A program made the position numbers and the translations under genes. A DNA stretch of 64,000 bases from Nocardioides luteus (lineage in GTDB: Bacteria; Actinomycetota; Actinomycetes; Propionibacteriales; Nocardioidaceae): the NCBI RefSeq assembly GCF_000960475.2, contig NZ_JZDQ02000006.1, forward strand, positions 121,454-185,453, in the 5' to 3' direction. Shown piece after piece: positions 43,801 to 52,672 of the stretch; positions within the stretch are counted from its first letter, which is position 1, and the number at the start of each line of letters is the position of its first letter. The notes under the pieces are model-generated. The model ran no database searches, was not told the DNA's origin, and worked only from the letters and a program-made list of their open reading frames with translations.

Positions 43801-43820
43801 AGTTGGACGTCCAAGTATTT
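43801..43820. promoter_or_regulatory. Operator-like palindrome before icmF
   Basis: A perfect 12-bp core TTGGACGTCCAA (43805-43816) extends to a 20-bp dyad with one mismatched pair. It lies about 20-40 bases upstream of icmF and downstream of the MarR gene, so it is a candidate MarR site. Confidence 0.55.
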
Positions 43821-43869
43821 CCAGCATAGGTCGTGGATCACGTACTCGCCAGTACGCGACCCTGCTGTC

Positions 43870-44352
43870 TCAGCCGACGGTGTCCCCGGAGGCCGCGCGG
43901 ACCTGGGTGAGCAGCGCGGTCAGACCGTGTACGTCCTCGATCCCCGGCTTCTCGAAGACCTCGCTGTTGAGCGAGATGGTCGCCGCCTCGACCGCCTCGC
44001 GCCCGGTGGCGGTGATGGCGGCGAGGACCACACGGCCGTCGTCGGCGGTGCGGCTGCGGCGTACGAATCCCTGCTTCTCCAGCCGGGCCACGGCGCTGGT
44101 CACCGAGGCGGGGTGGACCTGGAGGCGGGAGCCGAGCTTGGCCATCGGGAGCTGGCCGTCCTGGGTGAAGGAGAGGAGGCGGAGCACCTCGTAGCGGGCG
44201 AAGGAGAGGTCGTGGGGACGCAGCGCGGCGTCGACGCGTTCCATGACCAGCTGGTGCACGCGCACGAGCGAGGTCACCAGCGCCATCCCGTCGGCGGCGT
44301 CGGCCCAGCCGTGCGCGATCCACTGCCGGTGCGCCTCGCGGATCGGATCCAT
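43870..44352 (-). CDS. MarR-family regulator
   Basis: 160 residues from ATG 44352 (an in-frame ATG at 44367 adds five). A MarR winged helix (LRPHDLSFARYEVLRLL, AKLGSRLQVHPASVTSAVARLEKQGFVRRSR, DDGRVVLAAITATGREAVEA) with dimerisation helices on both sides. It is directly upstream of icmF in the same orientation with a palindromic candidate operator in the gap, so control of icmF is likely. Confidence 0.88.
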   Translation of the reverse strand: MDPIREAHRQWIAHGWADAADGMALVTSLVRVHQLVMERVDAALRPHDLSFARYEVLRLLSFTQDGQLPMAKLGSRLQVHPASVTSAVARLEKQGFVRRSRTADDGRVVLAAITATGREAVEAATISLNSEVFEKPGIEDVHGLTALLTQVRAASGDTVG

Positions 44353-44377
44353 GCGGGCCAGCATCACACAGAATTCT

Positions 44378-44929
44378 TTACGAGGGTGCGCCGAACGTCC
44401 CGAGCAGGTTGAGAATCACCGCCACGCCGATGACGGTCGCGATCACCGAGAGCGTCACGACCAGGCCGACGGCGACGGAGAAGCCCGTCCCCTCGTGCCG
44501 GGTGCCGCGCTGCTGCAGCGCGTAGAGCCGGGCGACGCTGGTGATCAGCGTGCGCCCCTCCTCGGCGTCGAAACGGTACTGGTCCGGGTCGGGGACCGCC
44601 TCGGGGTCGTGCACGGTCCACACGCCCTGGTCGGTCTGCTCGTCATCGGCCTCGATGCGGCGTACGCCGGTCTTCTGGGTGTGCGGAACGTCGCCGAACC
44701 AGACGATGCTGCGGGTGTCCTCGATGATCGCGTAGGAGCTCCGCGTCGGCATCGAGACGTGGTAGGTGAAGACCCAGTTCAGCTTGGCCGCCAGCAGCAG
44801 GGGGTGCCAGCGCTCGTCGGCCAGGTCGATCTCCACGTCGAACCCGCGCGCGGTCTCGGTCGCCTTGTAGGGAGTGCCGTCGCACACGCGCGCGACATGG
44901 TCGAAGAAGGGCCTCGCATGAGGGGACAC
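44378..44929 (-). CDS. Hypothetical protein with C-terminal membrane anchor
   Basis: 183 residues. A soluble region (1-145) is rich in aromatic and charged residues, and one hydrophobic helix (about 149-176, FSVAVGLVVTLSVIATVIGVAV) lies close to the C-terminus, with only a few residues after it. This is a tail-anchored topology. I recognise no domain. It may be co-transcribed with the MarR gene. Confidence 0.6.
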   Translation of the reverse strand: MSPHARPFFDHVARVCDGTPYKATETARGFDVEIDLADERWHPLLLAAKLNWVFTYHVSMPTRSSYAIIEDTRSIVWFGDVPHTQKTGVRRIEADDEQTDQGVWTVHDPEAVPDPDQYRFDAEEGRTLITSVARLYALQQRGTRHEGTGFSVAVGLVVTLSVIATVIGVAVILNLLGTFGAPS

Positions 44930-44966
44930 GACTCAACAGGTTATCTGTTCCGGGGACTCTGTGGGC

Positions 44967-45293
44967 TCACTCCGTGGCGTTGGGCGGCACGTCGATCTCG
45001 AAGTGGACCCGACCGCCGTCGACGTGGTCGACGGTGAGGATCGCGTCGTACTTCTCGCCGTCGGAGGTGAGCACGCAGGTCATCTCCGTGCCGACCTTGC
45101 CCGCGAGATCGCCGGGGCAGTCGAGGTCCTCGGGAGTGACGCCGATGGCGTTGGTGAGCTGCTCGGTCGCGATCCGTTCGACCGTCTTCTCCTGCACGTA
45201 GTCCTTGCTCGAGCCGCAGGCCGTCAGGGCCAGGGGCAGGGTGAGCAGTGCCGCGCCGGTCATGGCGCCCGAGAAGGCGCGGGTGCGTGTCAT
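44967..45293 (-). CDS. DUF4333-family lipoprotein
   Basis: 108 residues with a signal peptide and a lipobox LTAC (lipidated Cys26). The mature part contains the two conserved cysteines of DUF4333 (DLDCPGDL and GTEMTCVLTSDG) and ends in a short beta-rich segment. It is an exported lipoprotein of unknown function, common in actinobacteria. Confidence 0.82.
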   Translation of the reverse strand: MTRTRAFSGAMTGAALLTLPLALTACGSSKDYVQEKTVERIATEQLTNAIGVTPEDLDCPGDLAGKVGTEMTCVLTSDGEKYDAILTVDHVDGGRVHFEIDVPPNATE

Positions 45294-45361
45294 GGGCTCA
45301 GCCTAGGGGTAGGCACAGACCGGACAGACGTACGCCGCACCAGCTCGGGCGCCGAGGGCGG

Positions 45362-46261
45362 TCAGCCCACCGGGGTGAAGTCGCGCGCCCCGATGAACGT
45401 CGGTCGCGGCCTCGGGGCCGAGAACGGCTCGACCGCCGTGTTCTCCACGCTGTTGAACACCAGGAAGACGTTCGAGCGCGGGTACGGCGTGATGTTGCCG
45501 TTGGAGCCGTGCATGCAGTTGCAGTCGAACATGACCGCGCTGCCGGCGGCGCCGGCCAGCACGTCGATCCCGTAGGTGTCCGCCAGCTTCGTGAGCGTCT
45601 CCTGGTCCGGGGTGCCCGCGCCCTGCATCACCAGCGAGGACTTGTAGTTGTCCTCGGGAGTGGCGCCACCGCACGAGACGTACGTCCGGTGGGTGCCGGG
45701 CATGATCATCAACGGCCCGTTGAAGGAGTGGTTGTCGGTCAGCGAGATGGAGATGCTGACGGTCCGCATCCGGGGCAGGCCGTCCTCGGCGTGCCAGGTC
45801 TCGAAGTCGGAGTGCCAGGAGAAGTCGCCACCGCCGAACCCGGGTTTGAAGTTGATCCGGCTCTGGTGGATGTAGACGTCCGAGCCGAGGATCTGCCGGG
45901 CGCGGCCGACCACGCGCGGGTCGGCCGCGAGCCGGGCGACGACCTCGCTGGTCCGGTGCACCTCGAAGATCGAGCGCACCTCCTGAGAGGTGGGTTCGAT
46001 GATGGTGCGCTCGTCGGCCCGGGACTCCGGGTCGCTGCTCAGCCGGCGCAGCTCGGCACGCAGCTCCTCGACCTCCTCGGGAGTGATGAGGTCCGGGACG
46101 GTCAGGTAGCCGCGCTCGTCGTAGGAGTCGAGCGTCTGCTGGTCGATCGGGCCGTCGGCCGCCGTGCCCCAGACCACCTGGTCGTGGCGGGGGAGCGTCG
46201 AGAAGCCCTCCTCGAGGCGGGTGGGGTAGAGGTCCTCGGTGTGGTCGGTGGTAGCGGTCAT
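45362..46261 (-). CDS. ectD: Ectoine hydroxylase EctD
   Basis: 299 residues. A non-haem Fe(II), 2-oxoglutarate dioxygenase with iron ligands His150 and Asp152 in [11 protein letters not shown] and His251 in NCMHGSNGN. It hydroxylates ectoine to 5-hydroxyectoine. The ATG overlaps the ectC stop by four bases (ATGA), so the two are coupled. It is the last gene of the ect cluster. Confidence 0.95.
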   Translation of the reverse strand: MTATTDHTEDLYPTRLEEGFSTLPRHDQVVWGTAADGPIDQQTLDSYDERGYLTVPDLITPEEVEELRAELRRLSSDPESRADERTIIEPTSQEVRSIFEVHRTSEVVARLAADPRVVGRARQILGSDVYIHQSRINFKPGFGGGDFSWHSDFETWHAEDGLPRMRTVSISISLTDNHSFNGPLMIMPGTHRTYVSCGGATPEDNYKSSLVMQGAGTPDQETLTKLADTYGIDVLAGAAGSAVMFDCNCMHGSNGNITPYPRSNVFLVFNSVENTAVEPFSAPRPRPTFIGARDFTPVG

Positions 46262-46674
46262 GAAGTGACCTCCTCGGTCTCGGTGAGGAGCGGGTAGACG
46301 CCGTCCTCGTCGTGCACCTCACGACCGGTGACGGGCGGGTTGAAGGTGCAGATCAGACGCAGGTCGGTCCTGGCGGTGACGGTGTGCTTGTCGTGCTTGT
46401 CGAGCAGGTAGCACATCCCGTCGCGGATCTCGTACGTCTCTCCGGTCTCGCGGTCGAGGAGCTCGCCCTCGCCGCCGACGCAGTAGACGCACTCGATGTG
46501 GTGGGCGTACCAGAACTCGTTCGTCGTCCCGGCAGGGATGTTGGTCTCGTGGAAGGAGAAGCCGACGCCCTCGCGGGCCAGCACGATCCGGCGGCTCCGC
46601 CAGGTCCCGTGCTCGGAGGCGACGCGTACGTCTCGGTCGGTGTCGTCGAGGTCTTCCAGATAGGTGACGCGCAT
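46258..46674 (-). CDS. ectC: Ectoine synthase EctC
   Basis: 138 residues of the cupin fold. It has the EctC-specific start [36 protein letters not shown] in two parts, the [20 protein letters not shown] metal-binding strand, and [19 protein letters not shown] near the end. It closes the ring of N-gamma-acetyl-diaminobutyrate to give ectoine. It lies 27 bases after the ectB end. Confidence 0.96.
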   Translation of the reverse strand: MRVTYLEDLDDTDRDVRVASEHGTWRSRRIVLAREGVGFSFHETNIPAGTTNEFWYAHHIECVYCVGGEGELLDRETGETYEIRDGMCYLLDKHDKHTVTARTDLRLICTFNPPVTGREVHDEDGVYPLLTETEEVTS

Positions 46675-46701
46675 GTTTCCTCGTTTCAGGTGTCGGGGAG
46701 G

Positions 46702-48552
46702 TCAGGCCGGGACGCCGTCGCCGAGGACGGCTGCGGTGGCCTCCTCGAGGACGGCGATACCGCGGGCGAGCTCCTCGGAGCTGATGGTCAGCGGCGGCAT
46801 CGTCTTGAGCACCTCGTCCTCGGGCCCGGAGGTCTCGACCAGCAGACCGCACTCGTACGCCGCCGTCGCGATCTTCCCGGCGGCGCTGGCGTCGGGGAAG
46901 GCGATGCCGGTGAGCAGGCCGCGACCGCGGACGGTCGCCCCCTCGTAGCGCTCGGCGATCGTCGTCAGCCCCGCGCGCAGCTCGTCGGCCTTCGCCTGGA
47001 CCTCGTTCTGGAAGGACTCGTCGGCCCAGTAGGTCTCCAGCGCCACCCGGGCGGTGACGAAGGCGAGGTTGTGGCCGCGGAAGGTGCCGTTGTGCTCGCC
47101 GGGCTCGAACTGGTCCAGGTCGGGCCGGATCAGGGTCAGGGCCATCGGCAGGCCGAAGCCGGAGATCGACTTCGACAGGCAGACGATGTCCGGGGTGAAC
47201 CCGGCCTCCTCGAAGCTGAAGAAGGTGCCGGTACGTCCGCAGCCGGCCTGGACGTCGTCGAGGATCAGGATGATGTCGTGCTCGCGGCACAGGTCCGAGA
47301 GCGCCTTGAGCCACTCCAGCCGGGCGGCGTTGAGGCCACCCTCGCCCTGGACGGACTCCACGATGATCGCGGCCGGCTTGTCGACGCCGGAGCCGCTGTC
47401 CTGCAGCACCCGCTCCAGCCACATGAAGTCGTCGACGGCACCGTTGAAGTAGTCGTCGTACGGGATCTTCGAGCTGTTGGTCAGCGGGATGCCGGCGCCC
47501 CTGCGCTTCATCGAGTTGCCGGTCACCGCCAGCGAGCCGAGTGTCATCCCGTGGAACGCGTTGGTGAAGGACAGCACGTGCTGGCGTCCGGTCGCCTTGC
47601 GGGCCAGCTTGAGAGCGGCCTCGACGGAGTTGGTCCCGGTCGGACCGGGGAACATCACCTTGTAGTCGAGGTCGCGCGGCTCGAGGATCAGGTCCGAGAA
47701 GGCCTGCAGGAAGTCCCGCTTGGCGCTCGTGTGCATGTCGAGCGAGTGCACGATGCGGCCCTCGCGCAGGTAGTCGAGCAGCGGATCCAGCAGCGCGGGG
47801 TTGTTGTGCCCGTAGTTGAGCGCGCCGGCCCCCGCGAAGAAGTCCAGGAACTCCCTCCCGTCCTCGCTGGTGAGGGTGGAGCCCTGGGAGTGGGTCATCA
47901 CGGCCGGCCAGCTGCGGCAGTAGCTGCGGACCTGCGACTCCAGCGAGTCGAAGATGGCGGTGGCGGGTTCGGTGGTCGTCGTCATGGACATGACACCTCC
48001 GGGTGTCGTCGATCGTTCGGTCGAGAACGGGCCGATGCGGAACAGCAGCTCCGGGTCGTGCCCGTCGGGGAACATCGCGGCCTCGAAGAGCGGCGTGCGC
48101 TCGATCGGGGCGTCGCGGGCGTTCGCGAACGAGGTGAACAGCGCGATCGAGGCGCTGTTGTCCGCGGTGATGGTCGTCTCCAGGCGGCGTACGCCCTCTC
48201 CGGAGAGGCTGTCGACGAGCTCGTCGAGCATGCGGCGGGCCAGACCCTGGCCGCGGTGCCGTTCGTCGACGGCGACCTGCCAGATCATCAGGGTCTCCGG
48301 CTCGTCCGGCCTGCGGTAGCCGATGACGAATCCTCCTGGATCGTCATCGACGGTCGCGACGATCGACGTCGTCGCGAAGTCTCGCGCCCACAGCAGGTAG
48401 GCGTACGAGGTGTTGACATCGAGTACCCGAGATTCCCGTGCCATCCGCCACAGATGCTGACCGTCCTCGAGGGTCGGTGAGCGGAAGTCGACTCGGGTAG
48501 CCGACTCCGGGCGGGGCACGCTGCCAGTCGAGTTGCGATGTGGCATCGCCAC
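46702..48552 (-). CDS. ectAB: Continuous EctA-EctB frame (diaminobutyrate acetyltransferase + aminotransferase)
   Basis: 616 residues in one open frame. Residues about 1-188 are EctA, a GNAT acetyltransferase (WQVAVDERHRGQGLARRMLDEL, TITADNSASIALFTSFA). From residue 190 on it is EctB, the PLP aminotransferase with FFAGAGALNYGHNNP, GPTGTNSVEAALKLARK, VQGEGGLNAARLEWLK and DDVQAGCGRTGTFF, whose lysine is in LSKSISGFGLPMAL. No stop separates the two parts. A GGAGGT site precedes ATG 47985, so EctB (427 residues, normal size) could also be made alone. The upstream start is GTG 48552 or ATG 48546. Confidence 0.88.
   Translation of the reverse strand: MAMPHRNSTGSVPRPESATRVDFRSPTLEDGQHLWRMARESRVLDVNTSYAYLLWARDFATTSIVATVDDDPGGFVIGYRRPDEPETLMIWQVAVDERHRGQGLARRMLDELVDSLSGEGVRRLETTITADNSASIALFTSFANARDAPIERTPLFEAAMFPDGHDPELLFRIGPFSTERSTTPGGVMSMTTTTEPATAIFDSLESQVRSYCRSWPAVMTHSQGSTLTSEDGREFLDFFAGAGALNYGHNNPALLDPLLDYLREGRIVHSLDMHTSAKRDFLQAFSDLILEPRDLDYKVMFPGPTGTNSVEAALKLARKATGRQHVLSFTNAFHGMTLGSLAVTGNSMKRRGAGIPLTNSSKIPYDDYFNGAVDDFMWLERVLQDSGSGVDKPAAIIVESVQGEGGLNAARLEWLKALSDLCREHDIILILDDVQAGCGRTGTFFSFEEAGFTPDIVCLSKSISGFGLPMALTLIRPDLDQFEPGEHNGTFRGHNLAFVTARVALETYWADESFQNEVQAKADELRAGLTTIAERYEGATVRGRGLLTGIAFPDASAAGKIATAAYECGLLVETSGPEDEVLKTMPPLTISSEELARGIAVLEEATAAVLGDGVPA
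47983..48000 (-). promoter_or_regulatory. Internal ribosome binding site and start codons for EctB
   Basis: GGAGGT (48000-47995) is three bases before ATG 47991 and nine before ATG 47985. The spacing to the second is optimal and gives a normal EctB N-terminus (MTTTTEP). Confidence 0.7.
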
Positions 48553-48641
48553 GCGACGCTAACAGGGTGACGGGCGGGACGCCCGGGCCGCGTCCGCACT
48601 CCGATATGGGGCGCGGAGGAGTGGCAGGTGCCTGCCGGGCG

Positions 48642-48655
48642 CCCGTCCGGACGGG
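48642..48655. promoter_or_regulatory. CCCGTCC-GGACGGG palindrome between ect genes and IclR
   Basis: A perfect 14-bp palindrome in the divergent region (48553-48698). Position would suit an operator for the ect operon or the IclR gene. No regulator can be assigned. Confidence 0.35.
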
Positions 48656-48676
48656 TAGAGTGTTCAGATAACGCAC
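48656..48676 (+). promoter_or_regulatory. IclR promoter and probable autoregulatory site
   Basis: A -10 element TAGAGT (48656-48661) is followed by GTTCAGATAACGCAC (48662-48676). The same pattern, GTTCAAATAACGAAC, occurs at 54795-54809 before the operon that ends next to this regulator. Both resemble the GTTC-AT-rich-GCAC type of site reported for IclR-family regulators. Confidence 0.6.
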
Positions 48677-48698
48677 ATTTCAGAAGGGTTGTCTGCAG

Positions 48699-49403
48699 AT
48701 GCTTGATTCCGCGCCGCCTGCCGGTGCGCAAACGATCGATCGTGGTCTGCGGGTGCTGTGGTACCTGGCCGAGCATCCCTGGGGGGTCACCCTCGCGTCG
48801 CTGAGCCGGGACCTGGGGATGAACCGCACCGCGCTGCACCGGCTGATGGAGACGTTCCGGGCCCACGACATCGTCCGTCGCGACGAGAACAAGTGCTTCC
48901 ACCTGTCCTACGGGCTCGTGCAGCTCGCCTCGCACGTCGACAGCGACCTGCACCGGATCGCCTATCCGGTGCTGGCGGAGCTGGCCGACGCGACCGGGGG
49001 GACGGCGCACATCATGGTCCCGGTCAGCGACAACGAGGTCCAGGCGATAGCCGTCGTCGAGCCGCGCAACGCCGCTGTCCATCTCTCGTTCCGGACCGGT
49101 CATCGCCACCAGATCGACCGGGGCTCGGGCGGCATCGCGATCCTGGCCGGCAGGCCGCCGAGCGAGGACGACTCCGAGGAGGTGCGGGAGGCCAGGCGCC
49201 TCGGCTACGCGCTCTCGTTCGAGCAGATCATCCCGGGTGTCGCGGGCGTGTCTGTGCCGGTGCCCACTCCCTCGAAGATGCCGGAGGCGTGCCTCGGCAT
49301 CTCGCTGGTGGACCGCAACGCGGCGGATCGGGCGGCCCCGCTGGTGGTGAAGGCGGCCGAGGAGCTCAGGTCGCTGTTGCTCGTGCACGGCGGTCAGCGC
49401 TGA
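48699..49403 (+). CDS. IclR-family regulator of the adjacent catabolic operon
   Basis: 234 residues. A winged helix at about 10-75 (TIDRGLRVLWYLAEHPWGVTLASLSRDLGMNRTALHRLMETF in its helices) and an IclR effector domain (LAELADATGGTAHIMVPV, GGIAILAG, PEACLGISLVDR). It is convergent with the last gene of the 49474-54779 operon, and the shared operator sequence ties it to that operon. The ectoine genes are also divergent from it, but I see no IclR site specific to them. Confidence 0.88.
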   Translation: MLDSAPPAGAQTIDRGLRVLWYLAEHPWGVTLASLSRDLGMNRTALHRLMETFRAHDIVRRDENKCFHLSYGLVQLASHVDSDLHRIAYPVLAELADATGGTAHIMVPVSDNEVQAIAVVEPRNAAVHLSFRTGHRHQIDRGSGGIAILAGRPPSEDDSEEVREARRLGYALSFEQIIPGVAGVSVPVPTPSKMPEACLGISLVDRNAADRAAPLVVKAAEELRSLLLVHGGQR

Positions 49404-49410
49404 GGAACAC

Positions 49411-49454
49411 CGGATCCCGGGGCTCGGGCGATACGCCTCGAGACCCGGGATCCG
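49411..49454. terminator. Bidirectional terminator between IclR and the NTF2-like gene
   Basis: 16-base arms (49411-49426 and 49439-49454) pair with one mismatch around a 12-base loop, between convergent stops at 49403 and 49474. Confidence 0.75.
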
Positions 49455-49473
49455 AGCCGGGGTCAGCCCTCGG

Positions 49474-49959
49474 TCAGGAGTAGACGCGGTCGGTCAGGTC
49501 GCGTCGGGAGGCGACCCAGGCAGGGTCGAGCCGGTCGACCATCGACACCGTGCGCGACTCGTCGAAGACCACGACACGGTCGGCGATGCCCCAACGGCCC
49601 TCGCGACGTTCGAACCGGTCGACGTAGCGGCAGCGGATGATCGCGAGCTCCTGCTCGGTCGTGCCCGGCGCCGGCTTCTGGCGCAGGAAGCACAGGCAGT
49701 ACGACTCGACCTCGGCCGTGTCGTCGTCGACGAAGTCGATGAGCACGTTGCTGATGAAGTGTTGGGACGAGTCGATCGTCCGGTGGCGTTGCCGGATGTC
49801 CTCGACGAGTCCGGCCGCGTTCCCGGTGTAGCCACCGTGGACATCGATCGCGTCGTCGAAGTAGCACGCCGCGATCGCGTCGTAGTCCAGCCGGTCGACG
49901 GCGCGCGCGTACCGGAACAGGACGTCCTGGATCTCGAAGCGGTCCTCGATGCGGCTCAT
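49474..49959 (-). CDS. NTF2/SnoaL-like protein (last gene of the catabolic operon)
   Basis: 161 residues of the SnoaL_4 type (IEDRFEIQDVLFRYARAVDRLDYDAIAACYFDDAIDVHGGY in pieces, HFISNVLIDFVDDDTAEVESYCLCF). Family members are dehydratases, isomerases or subunits in steroid and ring metabolism. Its ATG overlaps the upstream stop by four bases. A second NTF2-like protein is encoded in the same operon (52232-52672). Confidence 0.82.
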   Translation of the reverse strand: MSRIEDRFEIQDVLFRYARAVDRLDYDAIAACYFDDAIDVHGGYTGNAAGLVEDIRQRHRTIDSSQHFISNVLIDFVDDDTAEVESYCLCFLRQKPAPGTTEQELAIIRCRYVDRFERREGRWGIADRVVVFDESRTVSMVDRLDPAWVASRRDLTDRVYS

Positions 49960-51413
49960 GCGTCCGCAGCCTCCTTCTGCTTCTCGTTGATCTCTGCCGC
50001 GCGCCGGGCGCTCTCCCGTCCGGCCACCCGACCGAGCACCAGCGCATGGGCGACGGAGTTCCCGCCGCCGACGTAGCGCTCGCCGAGGATGCCGCCGGCG
50101 GCCTCGCCCGCCGCGAACAGTCCCGGGACGACGCGGCCGTCGGTCTTCACCACCCGGGTGTGGGCGTCGATCTGGAGTCCGGTGTGGGTGCAGACGAGCT
50201 CGGCCGGCATCATCCGGACGGCATAGAACGGGCCGGACCCGATCGGGTCGAGGTGGGGGCCGGCGCCCTTGCCGGCCAGGGTCTCGTGCCGGAGGAAGTC
50301 CTCGTCGCGCCCGTTGCGGAACATCTCGTTGAACCGCTCGACGCTCGCGGCCAGGTTCTCGGCCGGGACCTCCATCAGGCCGGCCAGCTCCTCGAGGGTC
50401 TCGGCCCGCCGGACCACGCCCTTGGCGACCTCCTCGCTGATGCGATCGGCCGTCCAGTCGGCGTACCCCTCCGGGAGGGCCGTCCGCGCGCTCTCGTCGA
50501 AGACCGACCAGACCCAGCCGCCGTGGTCCTTCAGGATCCCCGGGCTGACCGCGTACGGTGCGTCCTCGTCCATGCAGCGACGGCCGTCGGTGTTGACGTG
50601 GATGCGGGACGGCGGCGGGAAGCCGCTCTGCCAGTGGTGGTAGCGCTGGAACTCGGCGGTGACCAGGAGCAGGCCCCAGCCCTCGCCGAACAGGGACAGG
50701 CCGTGGCGCTCGGCGATCCCGATGTGGTCCCCGCGGGATCCGGGCGCGGCGACGACGAACAGGGCCTCCCCGGCGACCGACGTCTCGGGGAAGTACTTCG
50801 CCACGAGCTCCGGGTCGGCGGCGAGCCCGCCGGAGGCGATCACGACGCTCGGCGCGGTGATCTCGGTGTCCTCGACGACCACGCCGGCGACCTCACCGTC
50901 GCGGATGAGGACGTCGTCCACCCGGCTGCCCAGGGCCAGGTCGACGCCGAGCCGGGCGCGTGCCTTGTCGAGTGCGACCACGAGCCCGTAGCCCTGGTCC
51001 TTCGGCACGTGGCCGCGCCACACGTCCTCGACGCCCGCGCGGGACAGCCCCGGCATGTGGGCGCTGTGGGAGATCTGAGCGGGGATCTCGACCCCGAGGT
51101 CGGTGACCCAGTCGACGATCGTGCTGGACTCCTCGCAGAACATCCGGACCGGGCCGGGCAGGACCCGCCACTGGTTGAGGTCCATGTAGTGCTGGAACAT
51201 CCGGGCGGGGGAGTCCTCCACCCCGAGCGCGGCCTGGACGCCGGTGCCCGCCGCGGTGAGCAGACCCGCGGAGAGCTGGGTCGATCCGCCGACCTCGGTC
51301 TCCGACTCGAGCAGCAGGACCCTGGCCCCGTCCTGGGCGGCCGCGATGGCCGCGGCCAGGCCGGCGCCGCCGGCGCCGACGACGATCAGGTCGTAGTCGT
51401 ACGGCTCAGACAT
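49956..51413 (-). CDS. FAD-dependent dehydrogenase (fumarate reductase/3-ketosteroid dehydrogenase type)
   Basis: 485 residues from ATG 51413. The N-terminal FAD motif is VVGAGGAGLAAAIAAAQDGARVLLLE, and the C-terminal GLFAAGEAAGGILGERYVGGGNSVAHALVLGRVAGR closes the FAD domain. This is the fumarate reductase and delta-1-ketosteroid dehydrogenase superfamily. With the SDRs and NTF2-like proteins in the operon it suggests oxidation of an alicyclic or steroid-like compound. It overlaps the preceding SDR gene by eight bases. Confidence 0.85.
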   Translation of the reverse strand: MSEPYDYDLIVVGAGGAGLAAAIAAAQDGARVLLLESETEVGGSTQLSAGLLTAAGTGVQAALGVEDSPARMFQHYMDLNQWRVLPGPVRMFCEESSTIVDWVTDLGVEIPAQISHSAHMPGLSRAGVEDVWRGHVPKDQGYGLVVALDKARARLGVDLALGSRVDDVLIRDGEVAGVVVEDTEITAPSVVIASGGLAADPELVAKYFPETSVAGEALFVVAAPGSRGDHIGIAERHGLSLFGEGWGLLLVTAEFQRYHHWQSGFPPPSRIHVNTDGRRCMDEDAPYAVSPGILKDHGGWVWSVFDESARTALPEGYADWTADRISEEVAKGVVRRAETLEELAGLMEVPAENLAASVERFNEMFRNGRDEDFLRHETLAGKGAGPHLDPIGSGPFYAVRMMPAELVCTHTGLQIDAHTRVVKTDGRVVPGLFAAGEAAGGILGERYVGGGNSVAHALVLGRVAGRESARRAAEINEKQKEAADA

Positions 51414-52239
51414 GCTGCGAGCCACCGTCCACCGGGATGTTGGTCCCGGTGATGTACCGGGCGCTGTCGGAGAGCAGGAAGTAGAGGGCGCTGAAGACCT
51501 CGATCGGGGCGCCCAGGCGACGCAGCGGCACGGTGCTGAGCGCGCGGTCGAGCGCGACCGGGTCCTCCTGCACCCAGCGGGTCATCTCGGTGTCGATGAA
51601 GCCGGGAGCGATCGAGTTGACCCGGATGTTGTCCGGGCCGAGCTCGACGGACATGCAGGTCGTCAGGTGCTTCACCGCGGCCTTGGAGGAGTTGTACGTC
51701 GCTCGGGTGACCCGGGCGCGCACCGCCGCGACCGAGCCCATGTTGACGATCACGCCGCCGCCCACGGTGCGGAAGTGACGCGCCGCGGTCTGACCGCCGT
51801 AGACCACGCCGTTGAGGTTGACGCCGTAGGTCATCGCGAGCTGATCAGGGGAGATGTCGGTGAACTCGGCCTGCGGGAAGACCCCGGCGTTGTTGACCCA
51901 CATGTCGAGCCGGCCGAACTCCTCGAGCGCCTTGGCCGCCATCGCGTCGTGAGCCGCGGGGTCGGTCACGTCGGCACCGATCCCGACGACCCGGCCCGCG
52001 TCGGGGACACCGGAGAGGTTGGCGTTGATCTTCTCGGCGACCGCCGCCATCGCGTCGCCGTCGAGGTCGCCGCCGACCGCGTTCACGCCGCGGCGGGCGA
52101 GCTCCTCGACGAAGAGTGCGCCCATGCCTCGGCCCGCGCCGGTGACGACGACGGTCCGGCCGCTGAGCTCGGGGTTGAGGGCCGGCAGCGGGGAGAAGTC
52201 GACGCGGCCGGGATTCGAGGTGGCACGTTCGTCAGTCAT
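51406..52239 (-). CDS. Short-chain dehydrogenase/reductase (first of two)
   Basis: 277 residues from ATG 52239 with an AAGGAG ribosome binding site. NAD(P) motif VVTGAGRGMGALFVEE (about 40), the NNAGVFPQAEF segment, catalytic Ser in VNMGSVAAVRARV with YNSSK, and the GFIDTEMTRW segment. The C-terminus ends in GGSQHV. A longer upstream frame adds no conserved sequence and overlaps the previous gene. It oxidises or reduces a secondary alcohol in the pathway. Confidence 0.88.
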   Translation of the reverse strand: MTDERATSNPGRVDFSPLPALNPELSGRTVVVTGAGRGMGALFVEELARRGVNAVGGDLDGDAMAAVAEKINANLSGVPDAGRVVGIGADVTDPAAHDAMAAKALEEFGRLDMWVNNAGVFPQAEFTDISPDQLAMTYGVNLNGVVYGGQTAARHFRTVGGGVIVNMGSVAAVRARVTRATYNSSKAAVKHLTTCMSVELGPDNIRVNSIAPGFIDTEMTRWVQEDPVALDRALSTVPLRRLGAPIEVFSALYFLLSDSARYITGTNIPVDGGSQHV

Positions 52240-52672
52240 GGGTAGCTCCTTCTTGGGTGGGATCCGGCTGCCCGTCGCGGACAACCAGACGGTGGTGAAG
52301 CCGCAGGTGCGGCAGACGCCGGAAGCGGTCGGTGATGGTGGTGACGCGCTCGATGCGCGCCCCGCCGGTGGTGATGTCGTGGGTTGTGACGATGAGGAGG
52401 TTGGCCCGCACCAGGACCGCGTCGTCGGTGACGTCGCCGAGCGCCACGTTGGTCACGATGTGGTGCAGATGGGGGCTGCCCCGATGCACCGTGCGAGCGA
52501 ACTCCTCGAGTGCCGGCGTGCCGACGACCGGGTCGGGGTAGGTCGGGGAGTCGAAGACGCCGTCCGGGGTGAACATGGCGGCCCAGTCGACGGCCTCGCC
52601 CCGGTCGATCGCCAGGGACTGCCGCCCGTAGAAGTGCTGGACCTCGAGGAAGACCTCGAGCTCGGGGCTCAT
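52232..52672 (-). CDS. NTF2/SnoaL-like protein (second in the catabolic operon)
   Basis: 146 residues with the SnoaL-like fold (EVFLEVQHFYGRQSLAIDRGEAVDWAAMFTPDGVFDSPTY in pieces, HHIVTNVALGDVTDDAVLVRANLLIVTTHD). Its ATG overlaps the stop of the preceding SDR (ATGA), and its 3' end overlaps the next SDR start by eight bases, so the whole set is tightly coupled. Confidence 0.82.
   Translation of the reverse strand: MSPELEVFLEVQHFYGRQSLAIDRGEAVDWAAMFTPDGVFDSPTYPDPVVGTPALEEFARTVHRGSPHLHHIVTNVALGDVTDDAVLVRANLLIVTTHDITTGGARIERVTTITDRFRRLPHLRLHHRLVVRDGQPDPTQEGATHD

Noticed and set aside
40625..44194. Long plus-strand frame opposite icmF (1189 codons)
   Set aside because: It is antisense to a clear full-length IcmF. 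Long antisense frames are expected at this GC, and the translation is low-complexity Val/Gly/Asp/Arg.
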